From: Verrucomicrobiota bacterium
Lineage (GTDB): Bacteria; Verrucomicrobiota; Kiritimatiellia; SS1-B-03-39; UBA6053
Direction: 5' to 3'
DNA: 64,000 nucleotides
NCBI GenBank assembly: GCA_020831625.1
Contig: JAFIGD010000016.1
Coordinates: 1-64,000 of the forward strand
Shown one piece after another: positions 7,847 through 17,108 of the stretch. The position numbers were made by a program, and so were the translations under genes. The notes beneath the pieces were generated by a model. It was given only the letters and a program-made list of their open reading frames with translations, made no database searches and was not told the origin of the DNA. The first letter of the stretch is position 1; each line of letters starts with the position of its first letter.

Positions 7847-9511
7847 TCAGTCTTCGGTGGCGCGTTCCGGAGTGTTCACCCGCCGGATCATGGGTTGAAG
7901 GACGCTTTCCTCAAACGCTTCGGCAATGCCCTGGAACTGCAGATGGATCGCCAGTTCGTTTTCAAGCCCAGGCATCATGTCGGCGGCATCCTCCTCACGC
8001 GGTTCGCGGGAAAGCACATATCCGAGGTAAACCCCTCCGAAGCGGGTGTCTTCGACAGGACCGATGAGGTCTCCGGTGGTGTGGCCGATCAGGGTCTCCG
8101 CCAGCGCAAACGGCACCGAGGGCATGTTGGGGTTGAGGTTCATGCGCTGGAAAGGCGGGGGATCGGTCAGTTCAACCCCTTCGAGATCCCGCGCGGCTTC
8201 GGCGATGGACTGGCCGGCGTCGAGACCTGCCTGCAGGGTTTCACGGACCGAGGCGGCGAAGTCCAGCAGTTTTTGGTGGCCCTGCTCCTGCGTCCACTGT
8301 TGAGCGACCTCTTCACGGACTTCGTCGAAGTCGGGAATGCGGGGTTCCTCAATCTCGATGAGCTGCACGATGAACACCTTCTCGCGTCCGGGGACCGGCT
8401 GTGAGGTTCTGCCGACCGGGGTGAGATCCAGTTCAAAGGCGGCGCGCACCAGCGCCGAGGAACCGGGGAGATTGGGAAGGGTGCCGTTGCGGTCGAAGAA
8501 ATCGGATTCGGTGACCGACAGGCCGAGATCATTGGCGACATCCGCCATTTCCGGCGCGGGGCGGCCCCGGCGGGGCGTGAGGCGCACGGAAAGACCCATG
8601 GCTTCATCGTTGGCGCGGCGGCGGGCCTGTTGGGATTTGTGATTGGCGATAATTTCGTCTTTCACTTCCTCGAATTCACGGGGTTCGCGTTTGAGTTCGA
8701 AGCCGCCCTCTTCGGTCATGACCGGGGTTTGACGGTCAAAGCGGGACGGATTGGCCTCATACTGTTCGCGGGCCTGTGCTTCGGTCAGGGCATCTCCCCC
8801 GCGTTCGAAGTCGCTGAGATTCAGGGTGAGGAAACGGATGCGGCGCAGTTCGGGGATTTCGAAGTCGGCGGTGTTTTCGTCGAAATAGGCGCGCAGGGTG
8901 TCTTCATCGGCGGCTTCGGGTTCCGGCAGGGCGTCACCGGTGATTTCGAGCACGGCGAGGGCGAACTCATCGGTTTGCATCGCGGCCCAGCGTTCGGCGT
9001 CGAAGGGGGCAATCATGGCGAAGGCGGACAGAATTTTTTGGAGTTCCTCGAGAATGAGTTCCTCGCGGGTGTAGTCGATCAACTGCGACTCGGTCATGTT
9101 CTGGCTGCGCAGATACGTGCGGAAGCGTTCCATGAATTCGGGATCTTCGGCGGCTCCCTGAGCGATGGACTGCCGGAGGTCGTTTTCCGCCACGGCGCGG
9201 GGCACCCGAATACCGAGCTGTTTGGCTTTGGCGAGGCGCGCGAACCGGCTGAACACGAGTTCGTCGAGCTGTTCACGGTCGACGGGCTGGTTGAGGCTCT
9301 GCTCGATTTGGCGGCGGGCGATATCAAATTCCAGAAACCGGAGGGGCTCGCCGTTGATATGGGCCACGGGCTGGCGGAGCTGGCGGGAGACGCCGGCGTC
9401 GCCGCCGGAGGATGCGAAATCCATGAAAACAAAGCTGATCACGACCACGCCGAGGAAGGTGAGCCACATAAGGCGGGATTGTATCAATTTGTGAAAGCGC
9501 ATGATCATCAT
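7847..9511 (-). CDS. PpiD/SurA-like periplasmic folding factor
   Basis: A 554-residue membrane-anchored protein. An N-terminal transmembrane helix (about residues 13-31, [15 protein letters not shown]) is followed by a periplasmic SurA_N-like region containing [20 protein letters not shown] long charged region follows, then a weak parvulin-like segment around [12 protein letters not shown] and a C-terminal [12 protein letters not shown]. The classic parvulin catalytic motif is not clear, so isomerase activity is doubtful and chaperone function more likely. GGAGAC lies about 8 bases before the start. It heads the unit with the epimerase. Confidence 0.8.
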   Translation of the reverse strand: MMIMRFHKLIQSRLMWLTFLGVVVISFVFMDFASSGGDAGVSRQLRQPVAHINGEPLRFLEFDIARRQIEQSLNQPVDREQLDELVFSRFARLAKAKQLGIRVPRAVAENDLRQSIAQGAAEDPEFMERFRTYLRSQNMTESQLIDYTREELILEELQKILSAFAMIAPFDAERWAAMQTDEFALAVLEITGDALPEPEAADEDTLRAYFDENTADFEIPELRRIRFLTLNLSDFERGGDALTEAQAREQYEANPSRFDRQTPVMTEEGGFELKREPREFEEVKDEIIANHKSQQARRRANDEAMGLSVRLTPRRGRPAPEMADVANDLGLSVTESDFFDRNGTLPNLPGSSALVRAAFELDLTPVGRTSQPVPGREKVFIVQLIEIEEPRIPDFDEVREEVAQQWTQEQGHQKLLDFAASVRETLQAGLDAGQSIAEAARDLEGVELTDPPPFQRMNLNPNMPSVPFALAETLIGHTTGDLIGPVEDTRFGGVYLGYVLSREPREEDAADMMPGLENELAIHLQFQGIAEAFEESVLQPMIRRVNTPERATED

Positions 9512-9610
9512 AAGCGTAAGTCTCCGGTATCAGGGGTGTTTTTTAAAATCGGGGTATTGTTAACCGCGAAAGGGGCGCGGGTCAATCGGAAAGCGGGGCA
9601 TGAGGCAGTG

Positions 9611-10015
9611 TTATAAGCACCAGTCTTCCCATTTCAGATTCTCGATTTTTGAAAAATCATGATGATTGAGCGTTGCCACGGTCCAATCAAAGACCATGGC
9701 GGTGGATGCGATGAGCAGGTCGAGGTCCGCGACAACGCGTCCAATTTTCTGTTGCCGGGCTTTAACCCTGGCAAAGCGCTGCCAGATTTGCATTCCGCAG
9801 GGAACGATTTCCAGTCGATTTTGTAAGAGAGATTCGTATTGTGTTTGTCGGGCTGTGCTCCGTTCCAGCTCGAGACCGAATTCAATTTCCGCCAACGTGA
9901 CGACAGAGATTTTGCAGTTTGAGTCCCCGGCTTTCGCCCAATGCTTTAGCGCGGATATAACCGGTTTACGTCGGAGAGGTTGGGAATATACGCTTGTGTC
10001 CAGTAGATAGGTCAT
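9611..10015 (-). CDS. PIN-domain toxin (VapC-like ribonuclease)
   Basis: A 134-residue PIN nuclease. The first acidic residue is in YLLDTSVYS, the second in VTLAEIEFGLE, and the third in VADLDLLIASTA, the standard PIN order. It would cleave RNA when free of antitoxin. The ATG at 10013-10015 is chosen because MTYLLDTSV is the canonical PIN start; a longer frame to 10120 overlaps the antitoxin. It lies 8 bases downstream of the Phd-like gene. Confidence 0.88.
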   Translation of the reverse strand: MTYLLDTSVYSQPLRRKPVISALKHWAKAGDSNCKISVVTLAEIEFGLELERSTARQTQYESLLQNRLEIVPCGMQIWQRFARVKARQQKIGRVVADLDLLIASTAMVFDWTVATLNHHDFSKIENLKWEDWCL

Positions 10016-10023
10016 GCGTGTGA

Positions 10024-10296
10024 CTATTCGAAGGATTTCGCAGGTTTTGTGATCCTTAAGGCGGTCACATCCGGGAAGTCGGTTTGATCCTCCGGATGAC
10101 CGGCGTTCCACCGCTGCCATGCGGAGAAAATATCCTCTCCCTCTTGCTCCTGCCGGGTTTCCACTGGAGAAATCATAACCAATGCTTTTCCTCTGCGCTG
10201 GACGAGCAGGGGTTGCCGGGTGAGGCTGACTTGATCACACAACTGAGAAAAATGTGTTTTGGCTTCGAAAATTCCTACGGTTTGGGCGGTATTCAT
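10024..10296 (-). CDS. Phd/YefM-family antitoxin
   Basis: A 90-residue antitoxin. The N-terminal DNA-binding fold has VGIFEAKTHFSQLCDQV followed by RQPLLVQRRGKALVMISP, typical of Phd/YefM. The acidic C-terminal part (QEQEGEDIF to the end) should wrap the toxin. It is the first gene of a two-gene module with the PIN toxin. Such pairs are normally autoregulated through a palindrome upstream of the antitoxin. Confidence 0.88.
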   Translation of the reverse strand: MNTAQTVGIFEAKTHFSQLCDQVSLTRQPLLVQRRGKALVMISPVETRQEQEGEDIFSAWQRWNAGHPEDQTDFPDVTALRITKPAKSFE

Positions 10297-10307
10297 TTTT
10301 TAAACAT

Positions 10308-10317
10308 ACCAACTGGT
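10308..10317. promoter_or_regulatory. Candidate antitoxin operator palindrome
   Basis: ACCAACTGGT has ACCA/TGGT arms and lies 11 bases upstream of the antitoxin ATG, where Phd-type autorepressors bind. AT-rich sequence around it could hold the promoter. The palindrome is short, so this is a suggestion only. Confidence 0.35.
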
Positions 10318-10327
10318 TAGTTTGTTG

Positions 10328-11671
10328 TCAATTTTGTTTGCCTGTTTGTTCAGGCGGGAGGCTGACGGTTTCGCCGCCTTCGAGTTCCTCCCGGGGGATG
10401 CGGCGGCCGGTGGGGTCGCGGCGGGGCTGGCCGAGATCCTCGGCGAGGCGTTCGCGGAGGGCCGGGTCGGTGATGTGTTCGAGCGCTTCGGCGGGCATGT
10501 GGAGGTGATCGAGGGCGGTGGCGGTCTTTTCGTGGAGCCATTCCTCCCAGAGGCGGTGACTGCGGAGGAGTTCGGCCCCGGCGCGGAATCCGCGGTGGGT
10601 GAGGGTGCGGTCGGGGGCGAGGTGTCCGCGGCGGATGAGATTGCGCAGGGCGAGGCGCTGCAAACCGCCGGGAAGGTCGGGCGCGGCGGCGGCGGGGCGG
10701 GGATCGTCGAGTTCGGCCTGACGGTAGAGGGTGCCGAGGAGGTCCTCCTCGATGGTGCGGAGGGCGAGGTGGCGGCGGTGCAGGGCTTTGCGGATGAGGC
10801 CGTGGCGGGGGGCGAGAAAGGCGGAGAGGAAAAAGAGGAGTCCGCCGACGGCGGCCATCGCGCCGGCGCTGGAGGTGTCGGCGAAGCCGAGGGCCTGCGG
10901 CACGATCAGGGCGGCGGCGTGCCCGAGCACGGCGGCGGCGATGGAAAAGACGGCGGCGAGGAGGAGGGTGGACGAGAGTCGGTCGGTGAACATGCGGGCG
11001 CAGGCGACGGGAACGATGAGCATGGCGATCACGAGTATGCTGCCGACGATTTCGAAGCAGTACACGGCGGTGACCGCGGTGACGGTCATGAGCAGGAGGT
11101 GCAGTTTGGAGGTGGAAAAGCCGAGGGCGTCGGAGAGGGCGGGGTCAAAGGAACTGATTTTCCATTCCTTGTACAGGAGGAACAGCAGGGCGAGGTTGAG
11201 GAGGAGCACCACGCCGAGCCGTGCGACCGGGGCGGGGACGCCGGGGAGCCAGGCGGTCGGGGCTTCGAGGGGCACGAGTTCGACCGCGCCGAAGAGGACG
11301 CAGTCGAGGTCGAGATCGACGTGTTTGCCGACGAGGGGGGAGTCGAGAATGAGGAGTCCGGCGGCGAACATGAGGGTGAAGACCACGCCCATGGAGGCGC
11401 CTTCCTCGACATCGGCCCGGCTGTGGAGGAGCTGGGTGAGGGCGGCGGAGAGGACCCCGGCGAGGACGGCGCCGAGGAGGAGGGCGGGTCCGCCGCGGGA
11501 CTGGGAGATTACAAAAGCGATGGCGATGCCGGGGAGGACGGCGTGGCTGATGGCGTCGCCCATCATGCTCATGCGGCGAAGCAGGAGGAAGGTGCCGGGA
11601 ATGACGCAGGTCAGGCCGGCCAGGGCACCGGCGATCACGATCCAGAAATCGGTGGCGGTCCAGGCGGTCAT
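10328..11671 (-). CDS. Metal ABC transporter permease fused to a DtxR/MntR-like domain (permease 2)
   Basis: A 447-residue protein. Residues 1 to about 280 are an ABC-3 family permease for Mn/Zn/Fe with multiple membrane helices (VIPGTFLLLRRMSMMGDAIS, AGVLSAALTQLL, VGSILVIAMLIVPVACARMF). The cytosolic C-terminus is a DtxR-like winged helix (LRNLIRRGHLAPDRTLTHRG) followed by a metal-binding dimerisation domain with His372 (SHRLWEEWL), Glu395, Glu398 and His399 (AEALEHI), and the DtxR-type ending DPTGRRIP. These match the MntR ligand pattern. The start overlaps the preceding permease stop (ATGA). It is the last gene of the importer operon. Confidence 0.9.
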   Translation of the reverse strand: MTAWTATDFWIVIAGALAGLTCVIPGTFLLLRRMSMMGDAISHAVLPGIAIAFVISQSRGGPALLLGAVLAGVLSAALTQLLHSRADVEEGASMGVVFTLMFAAGLLILDSPLVGKHVDLDLDCVLFGAVELVPLEAPTAWLPGVPAPVARLGVVLLLNLALLFLLYKEWKISSFDPALSDALGFSTSKLHLLLMTVTAVTAVYCFEIVGSILVIAMLIVPVACARMFTDRLSSTLLLAAVFSIAAAVLGHAAALIVPQALGFADTSSAGAMAAVGGLLFFLSAFLAPRHGLIRKALHRRHLALRTIEEDLLGTLYRQAELDDPRPAAAAPDLPGGLQRLALRNLIRRGHLAPDRTLTHRGFRAGAELLRSHRLWEEWLHEKTATALDHLHMPAEALEHITDPALRERLAEDLGQPRRDPTGRRIPREELEGGETVSLPPEQTGKQN

Positions 11672-12993
11672 ATGCCGTCTCCCCAGTGAACGGGGTGGGG
11701 GCTGAGGGGAACGCGGGGTTCCTCCTGCCGAAGGAGGGTCTCGAGTTCTTCGAGGAGGGAGGCGTCGAGGACGTGCTCGATGCGGTCGGCGCCGCGGTCC
11801 ACCCGCGCCGGGGCGATGTCGGCGTGGTGGATGAGGAAGAGTTCCCAGAGGCGGTGGTTGCGGGCCATGCGGGCGGCTTCGGGCCAGCCGTCCCGGGTGA
11901 GGCCCCAGGTGCCGTCGGGATGCCGGTAGACCAGGCCCTGCCACTGCATGCGGAGGAGCATCAGGGTGAGGCGGAAGCGGGTCCAGGAGCGGGCCTGAAG
12001 CAGGGTGTTGAAGGGGAGGCGGGCCAGGGTTTTCTCTTCTGGGAGGGTGCGGGGCTCAAAGGCCTCGTAAAAGGTGCGGAGCACGTGCTGGCGGCGGATG
12101 GACCAGCGGAGGCGTTGATGGCGGAAGGCTTTCTGGAGCAGTCCGCTGCGGCGGCCGATGAGGAGGCTGATGACAAAAAAACCGCCCTGGGCGAGGACGA
12201 TGACCGCGCCGGCGGGGGCGTCGGCGGCGGTGACGGAGATCCAGCCCCCGATCAGGGCTCCGAGTCCGCCGAAGGCTCCGGAGAGCAGCAGGAGGCGGGA
12301 GAGGCGGTCGGTCCAGAAGCGGGCGGCGGCGGGCGGGACCACCAGCAGGGCGATCATGAGAATGAGACCGACGGCCTGGAGGCCGATGACGGTGACCGCG
12401 ACCACGGTGCCCATCATCAGGCCGTCGAGCAGCCGGACCGGCCAGCCCTGACTGCCGGCGAAGCCTTCGTCGAAGCAGAGGATTTTGAATTCTTTGTAGT
12501 TGAGGGCGGTGAGGAGAAGGATGAAGAGGGCGGCCCAGGCGATGAGTTGCGCGTCGGCGGTGACCATGGCGGCGGTTTTGCCGAAGATGAAGCCTTTGAG
12601 TCCGGCGGACGCGCCCTGTTCCATGCGGAGGATGATGCCGAGCAGGCAGATGCCGAAGCCGTAGAACACGCTGAGCACCATGCCCATGGCGGCGTCCTCG
12701 CGGATGCGTCCGACGCGCTGGATGGCCTGGATGCAGAGCATGCCGAGGAGTCCGCTGAGCAGGGCCCCGAGGAGGAGTCCGGGGAGAAATTTCCCGGGCA
12801 GGCCGAGGAGGGGTTGGAGGAGGAAGGCGAGGGCGATGCCTGGGAGGGTGGCGTGGCTGGTGGCGTCGGCCATGAGCGAGCGGCGGCGGAGGAGCATGAA
12901 AACGCCGATCACCCCGGAGGCGACCCCGAGGAGGGACACGCCGGTGAGCACCACGCGGGTGTTGTGGGCGAGGAGCATCTCCCAAAGGGTCAT
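11668..12993 (-). CDS. Metal ABC transporter permease fused to a DtxR/MntR-like domain (permease 1)
   Basis: A 441-residue protein. The N-terminal ABC-3 permease has [31 protein letters not shown] and [20 protein letters not shown]. From about residue 290 the cytosolic tail resembles a DtxR-family protein: a winged-helix-like segment, then NHRLWELFL with His380 and ADRIEHVL with Asp403, Glu406 and His407. Spacing is identical to the partner permease, with Asp in place of the first Glu. It lacks the DPxGxxIP ending. Overlaps of 4 bases on both sides show tight coupling with the ATPase and the other permease. Confidence 0.9.
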   Translation of the reverse strand: MTLWEMLLAHNTRVVLTGVSLLGVASGVIGVFMLLRRRSLMADATSHATLPGIALAFLLQPLLGLPGKFLPGLLLGALLSGLLGMLCIQAIQRVGRIREDAAMGMVLSVFYGFGICLLGIILRMEQGASAGLKGFIFGKTAAMVTADAQLIAWAALFILLLTALNYKEFKILCFDEGFAGSQGWPVRLLDGLMMGTVVAVTVIGLQAVGLILMIALLVVPPAAARFWTDRLSRLLLLSGAFGGLGALIGGWISVTAADAPAGAVIVLAQGGFFVISLLIGRRSGLLQKAFRHQRLRWSIRRQHVLRTFYEAFEPRTLPEEKTLARLPFNTLLQARSWTRFRLTLMLLRMQWQGLVYRHPDGTWGLTRDGWPEAARMARNHRLWELFLIHHADIAPARVDRGADRIEHVLDASLLEELETLLRQEEPRVPLSPHPVHWGDGI

Positions 12994-13781
12994 CGTCCGG
13001 GTTTCTCCTGGCGCGGTCCGGGCTGTTCGCGGTTGACGAGGGCCTGGGTGGCTTCGTCAAGAAGGGTCAGGCGGCCGCCGTAGGTTTTGCGGAGGTTGTC
13101 GGTGGTGAAGGTTTCGGCGGTGGGGCCGGACGCGACCACGCGGGTGTTGAGGAGGAGCACATGATCGAAGTAGGCGGGGACGGTCTGCAGGTCGTGATGC
13201 ACGACGAGGATGGTGCGGCCCTGTTGACGGAGGGTGCGGAGGGTTTCGATGATGGCCTGTTCGGTGGCGGCGTCGACGCCGGCGAAGGGCTCGTCCATGA
13301 AATAGAGTTCGGCATCCTGAACGAGGGCGCGGGCGAGAAAAACGCGCTGCTGCTGTCCGCCGGAGAGCTGCCGGATCTGGCGGCGGGCGAAGTCGGCCAT
13401 GCCCACCTGTTCGAGCGCGTGCATGGCTTTGAGGCGGTGGTCGCGGGTGACGCGGCGGATCCAGCCGATCCGTCCGTAGAGTCCCATGCAGACCACATCG
13501 AGGGCGTCCACGGGGAAATCCCAGTCCACGGTTTCGCGCTGGGGAACATAGCCGACGCGCTGGCGGGCCTTGTCGTAGGGACCGCCGAAAAAGCGGATCC
13601 GGCCGGAGGCGCGGGGCAGCAGATTCAGGGAGGCTTTGATGAAGGTGCTTTTGCCGGCGCCGTTGGGACCGAGGATGGCGGTCAGGCTTTGCGGAACGGC
13701 GGCGAAATCGATGTCCCAGAGGACGGGTTTGCGGTGATAGGCGATGGTGAGATCGTCGACCTCAAAGGGGGACGCGCTCAC
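12990..13781 (-). CDS. Metal ABC transporter ATP-binding protein
   Basis: A 263-residue ATPase that powers Mn/Zn import with the two permeases. Walker A is GPNGAGKST at about residues 38-46, the Q-loop is in [12 protein letters not shown], the signature is LSGGQQQRV, Walker B is [12 protein letters not shown] and the H-loop is VVHHDL. The VDWDFP segment is typical of the Mn/Zn/Fe (TroB/MntB) family. The start overlaps the binding-protein gene by 4 bases. Confidence 0.94.
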   Translation of the reverse strand: MSASPFEVDDLTIAYHRKPVLWDIDFAAVPQSLTAILGPNGAGKSTFIKASLNLLPRASGRIRFFGGPYDKARQRVGYVPQRETVDWDFPVDALDVVCMGLYGRIGWIRRVTRDHRLKAMHALEQVGMADFARRQIRQLSGGQQQRVFLARALVQDAELYFMDEPFAGVDAATEQAIIETLRTLRQQGRTILVVHHDLQTVPAYFDHVLLLNTRVVASGPTAETFTTDNLRKTYGGRLTLLDEATQALVNREQPGPRQEKPGR

Positions 13782-14713
13782 GGGGTTTGGGCTCCGAGGG
13801 CTTCGGCGAGGGTGCGGGCGTTATGACGGATCATGCCGGCGTAGGTGCCCTCGGGGGTGCCGGGAGCGCCCATGGCATCGGAATACAGTTCGCCGCCCAT
13901 GCGGACGGTGTGCCCGCGGCTTGCGGCGCCCTCAATCAGTGCGCGGACGTTGCGGTCGGCGACGGTGGATTCGGTGAACACGGCGGGAATGCGGCGTTCG
14001 ACGATCTTGGCGACCAGGGCGTTGATGTGGCGGAGTCCGGCTTCGGAATCGGTGCTCATGCCCTGAATGCCCATGACTTCGAGGTTGTAGCGGCGTCCCA
14101 GGTAGCCGAAGGCGTCGTGGGCGGTGATGAGGATGCGGCGTTCTTCGGGGATGCCGCCGAGGATTTCCATGACTTCGCGGTCAAGGGTCTCCAGATCGGC
14201 GAGGAGGACCGCCAGATTTTGATCCAGGGTCTCCCGGGCGTCGGGGAGCCAGTCGGCAAGCACGGCGTGGACTTCGCGGGCGACATCGGCCCACAGGGAC
14301 ACATCCATCCAGAGGTGGGGGTCGATGTTGTCATCCTCGTCCAGCAGCAGTTTTTCTTCGGGAATGCGTTCGGCCAGGGCGGCCACGCGTTTGCCCTGAG
14401 CGGCCTGGCGCTCGAAGACCGGCTGGAGACGGCCTTCAAGATGGTGGCCGACAAACAGAACCGCATCCGCGGACTGAATGCGGCGCACATCGGCGGCGGA
14501 GGGGGAAAAGAGATGCGGATCCACGCCCTCGCCGATAAGACCGGAGACATCGGCGGTGTCTCCCGCGACCGTGCGCACAATATCGGTGAGCATGCCCACC
14601 GTGACCAGGATGGTCATGCGGTCCCCGGATTCAGAGGCGTCGGGCTGGCGGCAGCCGGAGAGAAGCAACAGGGCGGTCAAAAACGGAAAAATCGGGTTTT
14701 TGAAGAAATTCAT
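13778..14713 (-). CDS. Metal-binding lipoprotein of a Mn/Zn ABC importer (TroA/ZnuA family)
   Basis: A 311-residue solute-binding protein, first gene of the importer operon. The lipobox LLSGC places the lipidated Cys at residue 21. Metal-ligand regions appear in order: VDPHLFSPS (His), NIDPHLWMD (His), [10 protein letters not shown] (His) and a late Glu/Asp region around [12 protein letters not shown]. There is no long His-rich loop between the first two His motifs, which is more common in Mn-type than Zn-type members, but the metal is not certain. Confidence 0.92.
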   Translation of the reverse strand: MNFFKNPIFPFLTALLLLSGCRQPDASESGDRMTILVTVGMLTDIVRTVAGDTADVSGLIGEGVDPHLFSPSAADVRRIQSADAVLFVGHHLEGRLQPVFERQAAQGKRVAALAERIPEEKLLLDEDDNIDPHLWMDVSLWADVAREVHAVLADWLPDARETLDQNLAVLLADLETLDREVMEILGGIPEERRILITAHDAFGYLGRRYNLEVMGIQGMSTDSEAGLRHINALVAKIVERRIPAVFTESTVADRNVRALIEGAASRGHTVRMGGELYSDAMGAPGTPEGTYAGMIRHNARTLAEALGAQTP

Positions 14714-14728
14714 AGGCTCGCTTTAGGT

Positions 14729-14743
14729 TTAAATGGCATTTTA
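14729..14743. promoter_or_regulatory. Candidate metalloregulator operator upstream of the importer
   Basis: AAATG-G-CATTT (14731-14741) is a palindrome with partly matching flanks. It lies 18 bases upstream of the binding-protein start and next to a TATATAAAAT stretch that could be a -10 region on the minus strand. DtxR/Fur-type repressors use AT-rich palindromes at such places. No regulator gene lies nearby. Confidence 0.3.
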
Positions 14744-14876
14744 TATAGGTAAAGGGTTTAGTTTGGTTAATCAAAGTCATAGAGGAATCCCAGAAAAGGT
14801 CAAGTGGTTTTTAATCGACATCCCGGGTTGGAAATTCTTGACGGACGGGGCTGCACATGTGAGTTAAGGGGGATTC

Positions 14877-16118
14877 ATGGCGTATACTTTTTGGTTTGAA
14901 TTAACGGGTTTTCTTCTTCTATTGACGGCCTCCGCCTTTTTTTCCAGCGCGGAAACGGCCCTGTTTTCGCTGGACCCCCATGAGGTCAACCGTATCGGTG
15001 AAACGGACGAGGCGAAGGCGGAGGTGATCCGGGAACTGCTGGCGCAGCCGACGCGGCTTTTGTCGACGATTCTGATCGGCAACACGCTGGTGAACGTCAA
15101 TTTATGGCTGCTGGGGGCCCTGTTGATGGACGGGCTGGGGTTCAGGCATCCGGTGTGGCAGGTGCTGGTGTTGACGGTGTTGACGCTGCTGATCGGTGAA
15201 TTCGGTCCGAAGCGGCTGGCGATTCTGTTTTATGAGCGCATGTCGATTCTGTATGCGCGGCCGTTTTTGATGCTGGTTCACTGGCTGCGGCTTCCGAGAG
15301 CGGTGCTGGAAAGTTTCACGGGAACCTTTTCGCATTTTTTTATGCCGAGCGGGCATATTCTGTCGCGGGCGGAATATGACACGCTGATGGAGGCGAGCGA
15401 GGAAACCGGTGAGCTGGACGATCATGAGCATGTGATGGTGCAGTCGATTTTGTCGTTGGAGCGTTTGACGGCGGGGGATGTGATGACGCCGCGGGTGGAT
15501 ATCGAGGGGATTGATCTCGCGGATCCGGATGTGGATGTGACCGCGGAGGCCAAAAAGGCGCGGACCCGGCATTTGGTGTTGTACCGGGAGCAGCTGGATG
15601 AGATTGTCGGGTTGCTGGATGTGCGCTCATATCTGTTTGATCCCAAGCGGGTCCGGGCGAAGGCGACACTGAAGCCGGTGTTTGTGCCGGAATTCGTGAC
15701 GCTGGACAAGCTGCTGTCCCGGCTGGTGTCCGCGCGGCAGCGTTCGGCGATTGTGGTGGACGAGTACGGCGGCACCGCCGGGATCATCTCCCGCGGGGAT
15801 ATTCTGGAGGAACTCACGGGGGAAATGGATGTGGAGGACCGCGACCGGCTGATATGCGAGCCACTGGCGGAGAACGCCTGGCTGATGGATGCGCAGATGA
15901 GTCTCCACGATGTCAACCGGATCACGGGCCTGCGGCTGGAGTCGGAGACTGCGGACCGGCTGTCGGGCTGGTTTATTGAGAAGGCGGAGCATTTGCCGAA
16001 GCTGAACGAAATCATCCGTGGGCCGGGATACAAAGCCATGGTGCGGCAGATCCGGCGGAACCGGATTCTGCTGATTCTGGTGGAGCGCCGCATGGACGGA
16101 ATGGAGGACACGCAATGA
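14877..16118 (+). CDS. CNNM/CorC-type membrane protein (DUF21-CBS-CorC_HlyC), full length
   Basis: A 413-residue hemolysin-family protein, thought to act in Mg2+ or Na+ efflux at the inner membrane. The DUF21 membrane domain opens with FFSSAETALFSL (residues 20-31). Two CBS motifs follow from about 195 (VMTPRVDIEGIDL and SAIVVDEYGGTAGIISRGDI). The CorC_HlyC domain closes the protein. It begins a two-gene operon: its stop overlaps the next start by 4 bases. The importer operon runs away from it in the opposite direction. Confidence 0.9.
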   Translation: MAYTFWFELTGFLLLLTASAFFSSAETALFSLDPHEVNRIGETDEAKAEVIRELLAQPTRLLSTILIGNTLVNVNLWLLGALLMDGLGFRHPVWQVLVLTVLTLLIGEFGPKRLAILFYERMSILYARPFLMLVHWLRLPRAVLESFTGTFSHFFMPSGHILSRAEYDTLMEASEETGELDDHEHVMVQSILSLERLTAGDVMTPRVDIEGIDLADPDVDVTAEAKKARTRHLVLYREQLDEIVGLLDVRSYLFDPKRVRAKATLKPVFVPEFVTLDKLLSRLVSARQRSAIVVDEYGGTAGIISRGDILEELTGEMDVEDRDRLICEPLAENAWLMDAQMSLHDVNRITGLRLESETADRLSGWFIEKAEHLPKLNEIIRGPGYKAMVRQIRRNRILLILVERRMDGMEDTQ

Positions 16119-17107
16119 GTCCGCTGACCCAGTTGATCTTGGTGTTCCTGTTATTGACGGGCTCCGGATTTTATTCCGGGATGGAAACGGGCATTGTTTC
16201 GGTGAACCGGGTGCGGCTGCGTCATTTGGTAAAACGCAAAAATCGCCGCGCGCTTTTGGTGAAGCGGTTCATGGATCATCCCGACGACATGCTGGCCACG
16301 ACGCTGGTGGGGACGAATTTGTGCAACACGGCGCTGACGGTGCTGGGCACGCATTTGATTGTGTCCCAGCTCGGGAATCCGCGCTGGGGCAATGTTCTGG
16401 CGAGCACAAGCCTGCTGATTCTGATCCTGGTTTTCGGCGAATACCTGCCCAAAGCCTGGTTTCAGAGTCATCCGCTGGACCGCAGCGGACGGTATATTGA
16501 CCTGCTGCGCTTTTCCGCCTGGCTGTTCCGGGGGATCAGCGTTCCGGTGATCGGATTGTCCAAGCTGTTGATTCCCGCGCCCGGCCGGGAGGCCGCGGAG
16601 GAGAAGAAGAACCGAATCACCCGCAAGGACATTCAGTTTCTGTTGAGCCGGGAGAGCGGGGCGACCCCGGATCTCAGCGAGCCGCGGCGGCGGATGGTGG
16701 AGGGGGTGTTCCGCTTGTCGGAGAAAACGGCCAAAGATGTGATGCTGCCGCGCGAAAAGATGATTGTGATCCGGCCGGAGATGGCGATCGAGGACATTCT
16801 CGGGCTGGCGTCGCAGACCCCGGCGCAGAGTTTTCCGGTCTTTTCCTCCACGGAAAAACGATTCACGGGCATCCTGAAGCTGAGCGATTTGTATGCGCAT
16901 CTTGACGAGCCGGATGTCCGGGTGCCGCAGCTGCTGCGGCCGCCCCAGTATGTGTCTGAGGACACCCCGGGAGATGATTTGCTGCCCAGATTGCGGCTGA
17001 GCCGTCAGCCGATGTTGCTGGTTCGGGACGATCATGACCGGGTAACGGGATTCGTTACCACGGAAGTGGTGCTTGAAGAAATTGTCGGTCCGCTGTATGA
17101 GAGGTGA
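16115..17107 (+). CDS. CNNM/CorC-type membrane protein, second paralogue without CorC_HlyC domain
   Basis: A 330-residue paralogue of the upstream protein. The DUF21 domain begins with GSGFYSGMETGIVSVNRVRLR. A CBS pair follows (VMLPREKMIVIRP and PMLLVRDDHDRVTGFVT). The protein stops just after the second CBS motif, so the usual C-terminal CorC_HlyC domain is absent. The pair may form heterodimers. Translational coupling (ATGA) with the first paralogue supports a joint complex. Confidence 0.88.
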   Translation: MSPLTQLILVFLLLTGSGFYSGMETGIVSVNRVRLRHLVKRKNRRALLVKRFMDHPDDMLATTLVGTNLCNTALTVLGTHLIVSQLGNPRWGNVLASTSLLILILVFGEYLPKAWFQSHPLDRSGRYIDLLRFSAWLFRGISVPVIGLSKLLIPAPGREAAEEKKNRITRKDIQFLLSRESGATPDLSEPRRRMVEGVFRLSEKTAKDVMLPREKMIVIRPEMAIEDILGLASQTPAQSFPVFSSTEKRFTGILKLSDLYAHLDEPDVRVPQLLRPPQYVSEDTPGDDLLPRLRLSRQPMLLVRDDHDRVTGFVTTEVVLEEIVGPLYER

Positions 17108-17108
17108 T

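Noticed and set aside
11686-13083. 465-residue plus-strand frame opposite the metal permease
   Set aside because: Gly/Glu/Ala-rich antisense shadow with no recognisable domain.
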